From JAVBOD01 sp031551045 (GTDB lineage Bacteria; Bacteroidota; Bacteroidia; Bacteroidales; UBA932), in assembly GCA_031551045.1 (NCBI GenBank), contig JAVBOD010000106.1, forward strand, positions 1 to 14,482: a DNA stretch of 14,482 bases, given 5' to 3'. Shown here piece by piece: positions 11,642 to 14,482 of the stretch (the stretch's first letter is position 1; every line of letters starts with the position of its first letter). The notes under the pieces are model-generated. The model searched no databases. It was not told the DNA's origin and saw only the letters and a list, made by a program, of their open reading frames with translations. Both the position numbers and the translations under genes were made by a program.

Positions 11642-14482
11642 TTATTTGTATTCGTCCCAGCTCTTTATCTGGATATCGTCTTCGGACAATGTGCAGAAAG
11701 CATGGATAAAAGCGGCGGCCAGACGTTCATTCGTTATCAGCGGAATATTGAAATCGACCGCTGCGCGGCGCACTTGATACCCTTTGTTCAATTCGCGCGA
11801 ACTAAGATTTTTGGGAATGTTTACCACAAATTCTACTTTTTTATCGTGCAATAAATCCAACGCTTGCGGGTTACCGTCTTCGCCCGGCCAGTATGCGAGC
11901 AGCACGTTTACGCCATTTTCTTTTAAGAAATTGTACGTACCGATGGTAGCGTAAATACGATATCCTTTCTTATCCAACTGTTGCGCAGCCGATAAGAGCG
12001 CGGCCTTTTGCTTGGCGTCGCCCGTAGAAAGCAACACTGTTTTCTTCGGGATACGGTAACCAACGGAGAGCATTGATTTCAGAATCGCTTCGTGGCTGTC
12101 GTCGCCAATGCAGCCCACTTCACCGGTCGAGGCCATATCGACGCCCAGCACCGGGTCGGCTTTCTGCAAGCGGGTAAACGAGAATTGCGAGGCTTTGATG
12201 CCGACATAATCCAAATCGAAGGCATTCTTATTCGGCTTCTCGAAAGGAATATCCATCATCACTTTCGTGGCCAGTTCAATAAAATTTATTTTCAATACTT
12301 TCGATACAAACGGAAAACTCCGCGAGGCGCGAAGGTTGCACTCAATCACTTTAATATCGTTTTCCTTCGCTAAGAATTGAATATTGAACGGGCCTGAAAT
12401 TTCGAGCGCCTGCGCTATTTGCCGCGCAATTTTCTTGATACGCCGTGCCGTTTCCACATATAATTTTTGAGGCGGGAACTGAATCGTTGCATCGCCGGAA
12501 TGCACGCCGGCAAATTCAATATGTTCGGAAATAGCATAAGCCACCATCTCGCCTTTGTGCGCCACCGCGTCTATTTCTATTTCCTTTGCATTCTCAATAA
12601 ATTCGCTCACTACCACCGGATGTTTTTTCGATACGTTGGCGGCTAATTGCAGAAATTGTTCGAGTTCTGTAAGGTTGGAACATACATTCATGGCGGCGCC
12701 CGATAGTACATACGAAGGCCGCACCAATACAGGGAATCCAACTTCATCCACAAATTGTTTCACATCGTCCAAACTGCTCAATTCTTTCCATCGCGGTTGG
12801 TCGATATCCAACTTATCGAGCATCGACGAGAATTTGTGGCGGTCTTCCGCACGGTCGATATTTTTAGCCGCCGTGCCTAAAATGTTTACGTTAGCAGCAT
12901 CTAAACGCATGGCCAAGTTATTCGGAATTTGCCCGCCCACCGACAAAATCACACCATGCGGATTTTCCAGTTCAAGAATATCCATCACGCGTTCATAAGT
13001 CAGCTCGTCGAAATACAAGCGGTCGCACATATCGTAGTCCGTCGAAACCGTTTCGGGATTGTAGTTTATCATCACGCCGCGCCAGCCTTCTTTGCGAATG
13101 GTTTGCAGCGCATTCACCGAGCACCAGTCGAACTCCACCGAGCTGCCGATACGGTAAGCGCCGGAACCCAACACAATGACCGAACGCTTGTCGCCCAAGT
13201 AGTGCACATCGTTAGCCGTTCCGTTGTAGGTAAGGTACAAATAGTTCGTTTGCGCCGGATATTCCGCCGCCAGCGTATCGATTTGTTTCACCACAGGAAC
13301 AATGCCCAAGCGTTTCCGCCACTCACGCACTTTTGAAATATTGCTCTCCGTATCGTTTTTATCTTTCAATACCAAGCGTGCAATTTGGAAATCGGAAAAT
13401 CCTTGTTGCTTGGCGGTACGCAACAAACTTTCCGGTAGTTTTTCCAATGAGGAAGTAGCCTCCAGCTCATTCGAGGTATTGATAATGTTGTATAATTTAT
13501 AGAGAAACCATTTATCAATCTTCGTCAAGTCGTGGATTTGGTCAATAGTGTAGCCTTTTTTGAATGCTTTTGAAATTACAAAAATCCGGTTGTCGGTGGG
13601 CATCCGCAGCGCCGTGTCAATATCTTCAATAGCCAATTCTTTGTTGGCTACAAAGCCGTGCGCGCCTTGCCCTATCATGCGCAAACCTTTCTGAATGGCT
13701 TCTTCGAACGTGCGTCCGATGGACATCACTTCGCCCACACTCTTCATGCTGCTGCCGATTTCGCGCGATACGCCATGGAATTTCGCCAAATCCCAACGCG
13801 GAATTTTACACACAATGTAATCCAACGCCGGTTCGAAAAAAGCCGGCGTAGTTTTGGTTACCGAGTTTTTCAAATCGAATAAACCATAACCCAATCCTAA
13901 TTTTGCGGCAACAAATGCCAAGGGATAACCCGTTGCTTTCGATGCCAGCGCCGACGAACGGCTCAGGCGGGCATTTACCTCAATCACGCGGTAATCTTCG
14001 GAATGCGGGTCGAAAGCAAATTGCACATTACATTCTCCGACAATGCCGATATGGCGAATAATGCGGATAGATAATTCGCGCAACAAGTGAAACTCATTAT
14101 TGGTAAGCGTTTGCGAAGGCGCCACCACAATACTCTCGCCGGTGTGTACGCCCAGTGGGTCGAAATTTTCCATGTTACACACCGTGATACAATTATCAAA
14201 ACGGTCGCGCACCACTTCGTATTCTATTTCTTTCCAGCCTTTCAGCGATTTCTCGACCAAAACCTGAGAAGAATAAGAAAATGATTTTTCGGCTAATTTG
14301 TTTAGTTCTTCTTCGTTGTCGCAAAATCCGCTACCCAATCCGCCCAAGGCATACGCCGCACGGATAATTACCGGATAGCCCAATTCTTTTGCAGCTTTAC
14401 GAGCATCCTCCATATTTTCAACGGCCTTACTCTTTATCGTTTTAACGTCGATTTCGTCCAATTTCTTCACGAACAAATCGCG
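11642..14482 (-). CDS. carB: Carbamoyl-phosphate synthase large subunit (5' end outside the window)
   Basis: CarB makes carbamoyl phosphate from bicarbonate, ATP and ammonia supplied by the glutaminase CarA, feeding pyrimidine and arginine synthesis. The frame is open to the right edge (first codons RDLFVKKLDE), so 946 residues are visible and about 125-130 N-terminal residues are missing. The first ATP-grasp half has AAYALGGLGSGF and EVNARLSRSSALASKATGYP. An oligomerisation region follows (about 280-400). The second half begins VIVLGSGAYRIGSSVEFDWC and contains NYNPETVSTDYD and ECNLRASRSFPFVSK. The C-terminal MGS-like allosteric domain starts near visible residue 812 (KTVLLSTGDAKQKAAL, ATIGTYNFL). 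Every domain expected in the visible part is intact. Any carA would lie outside, upstream on the minus strand. Confidence 0.96.
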   Translation of the reverse strand, partial: RDLFVKKLDEIDVKTIKSKAVENMEDARKAAKELGYPVIIRAAYALGGLGSGFCDNEEELNKLAEKSFSYSSQVLVEKSLKGWKEIEYEVVRDRFDNCITVCNMENFDPLGVHTGESIVVAPSQTLTNNEFHLLRELSIRIIRHIGIVGECNVQFAFDPHSEDYRVIEVNARLSRSSALASKATGYPLAFVAAKLGLGYGLFDLKNSVTKTTPAFFEPALDYIVCKIPRWDLAKFHGVSREIGSSMKSVGEVMSIGRTFEEAIQKGLRMIGQGAHGFVANKELAIEDIDTALRMPTDNRIFVISKAFKKGYTIDQIHDLTKIDKWFLYKLYNIINTSNELEATSSLEKLPESLLRTAKQQGFSDFQIARLVLKDKNDTESNISKVREWRKRLGIVPVVKQIDTLAAEYPAQTNYLYLTYNGTANDVHYLGDKRSVIVLGSGAYRIGSSVEFDWCSVNALQTIRKEGWRGVMINYNPETVSTDYDMCDRLYFDELTYERVMDILELENPHGVILSVGGQIPNNLAMRLDAANVNILGTAAKNIDRAEDRHKFSSMLDKLDIDQPRWKELSSLDDVKQFVDEVGFPVLVRPSYVLSGAAMNVCSNLTELEQFLQLAANVSKKHPVVVSEFIENAKEIEIDAVAHKGEMVAYAISEHIEFAGVHSGDATIQFPPQKLYVETARRIKKIARQIAQALEISGPFNIQFLAKENDIKVIECNLRASRSFPFVSKVLKINFIELATKVMMDIPFEKPNKNAFDLDYVGIKASQFSFTRLQKADPVLGVDMASTGEVGCIGDDSHEAILKSMLSVGYRIPKKTVLLSTGDAKQKAALLSAAQQLDKKGYRIYATIGTYNFLKENGVNVLLAYWPGEDGNPQALDLLHDKKVEFVVNIPKNLSSRELNKGYQVRRAAVDFNIPLITNERLAAAFIHAFCTLSEDDIQIKSWDEYK

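Noticed and set aside
14474..14476. TTG at the right edge as the start of carB
   Set aside because: The frame continues upstream through Asp and Arg codons to the window edge, and about 125-130 family-conserved residues are missing, so the TTG is an internal Leu codon.

Overview
The window looks like chromosomal DNA from a member of the Bacteroidota, most likely order Bacteroidales. Several start sites are preceded by the TAnnTTTG -7 promoter element typical of that phylum (97-104, 1063-1070, 1099-1106, 2751-2758, 2800-2807, 4915-4922). The CarB, FabD and DUF4080-type radical SAM proteins read like Bacteroidales proteins, and the intergenic spaces carry short dispersed palindromes of the kind common in these genomes. 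No family assignment was checked against a database.

Layout. 1-1047: tRNA-Asp(GTC) and fabD, both on the minus strand. 1099-1562: an unusual tRNA-Arg(CCG) locus on the plus strand. A promoter is followed by the first 46 nt of the tRNA (itself interrupted by a 32-nt palindrome), then a small GIY-YIG nuclease gene, then a complete tRNA-Arg whose first nucleotides encode the nuclease C-terminus and stop codon, then a terminator. 1573-2132: a frameshifted, truncated tyrosine recombinase, so the 3' side of this tRNA was probably an integration site. 2258-2665: a truncated TPR-type lipoprotein. 2822-4486: a B12-binding/radical SAM protein of unknown function. 4487-4960: about 470 bp of non-coding palindromic repeats, including a 144-bp element with perfect 23-bp inverted ends. 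4964-7418: an OmpR-family response regulator, its sensor kinase (ATGA overlap) and a secreted PepSY-like protein. 7541-14482, all on the minus strand: a DHA2-type MFS exporter, aroE, a NUDIX hydrolase (ATGA overlap with aroE), a SpoU-family RNA methyltransferase, and carB, which runs off the right edge.

How the parts work together. FabD, AroE and CarB are housekeeping biosynthesis enzymes (fatty acid, chorismate, carbamoyl phosphate). The two-component system and the PepSY-like gene form a likely envelope-sensing module: the promoters of the regulator and of the PepSY gene share an 11-bp-spaced TTTCAR direct repeat at the same distance from the -7 box, which suggests the regulator controls both. 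The most unusual item is the GIY-YIG/tRNA-Arg arrangement. It looks like a minimal mobile element that inserts into a tRNA gene and supplies a new 5' part of the tRNA, and its reading frame ends inside the rebuilt tRNA.
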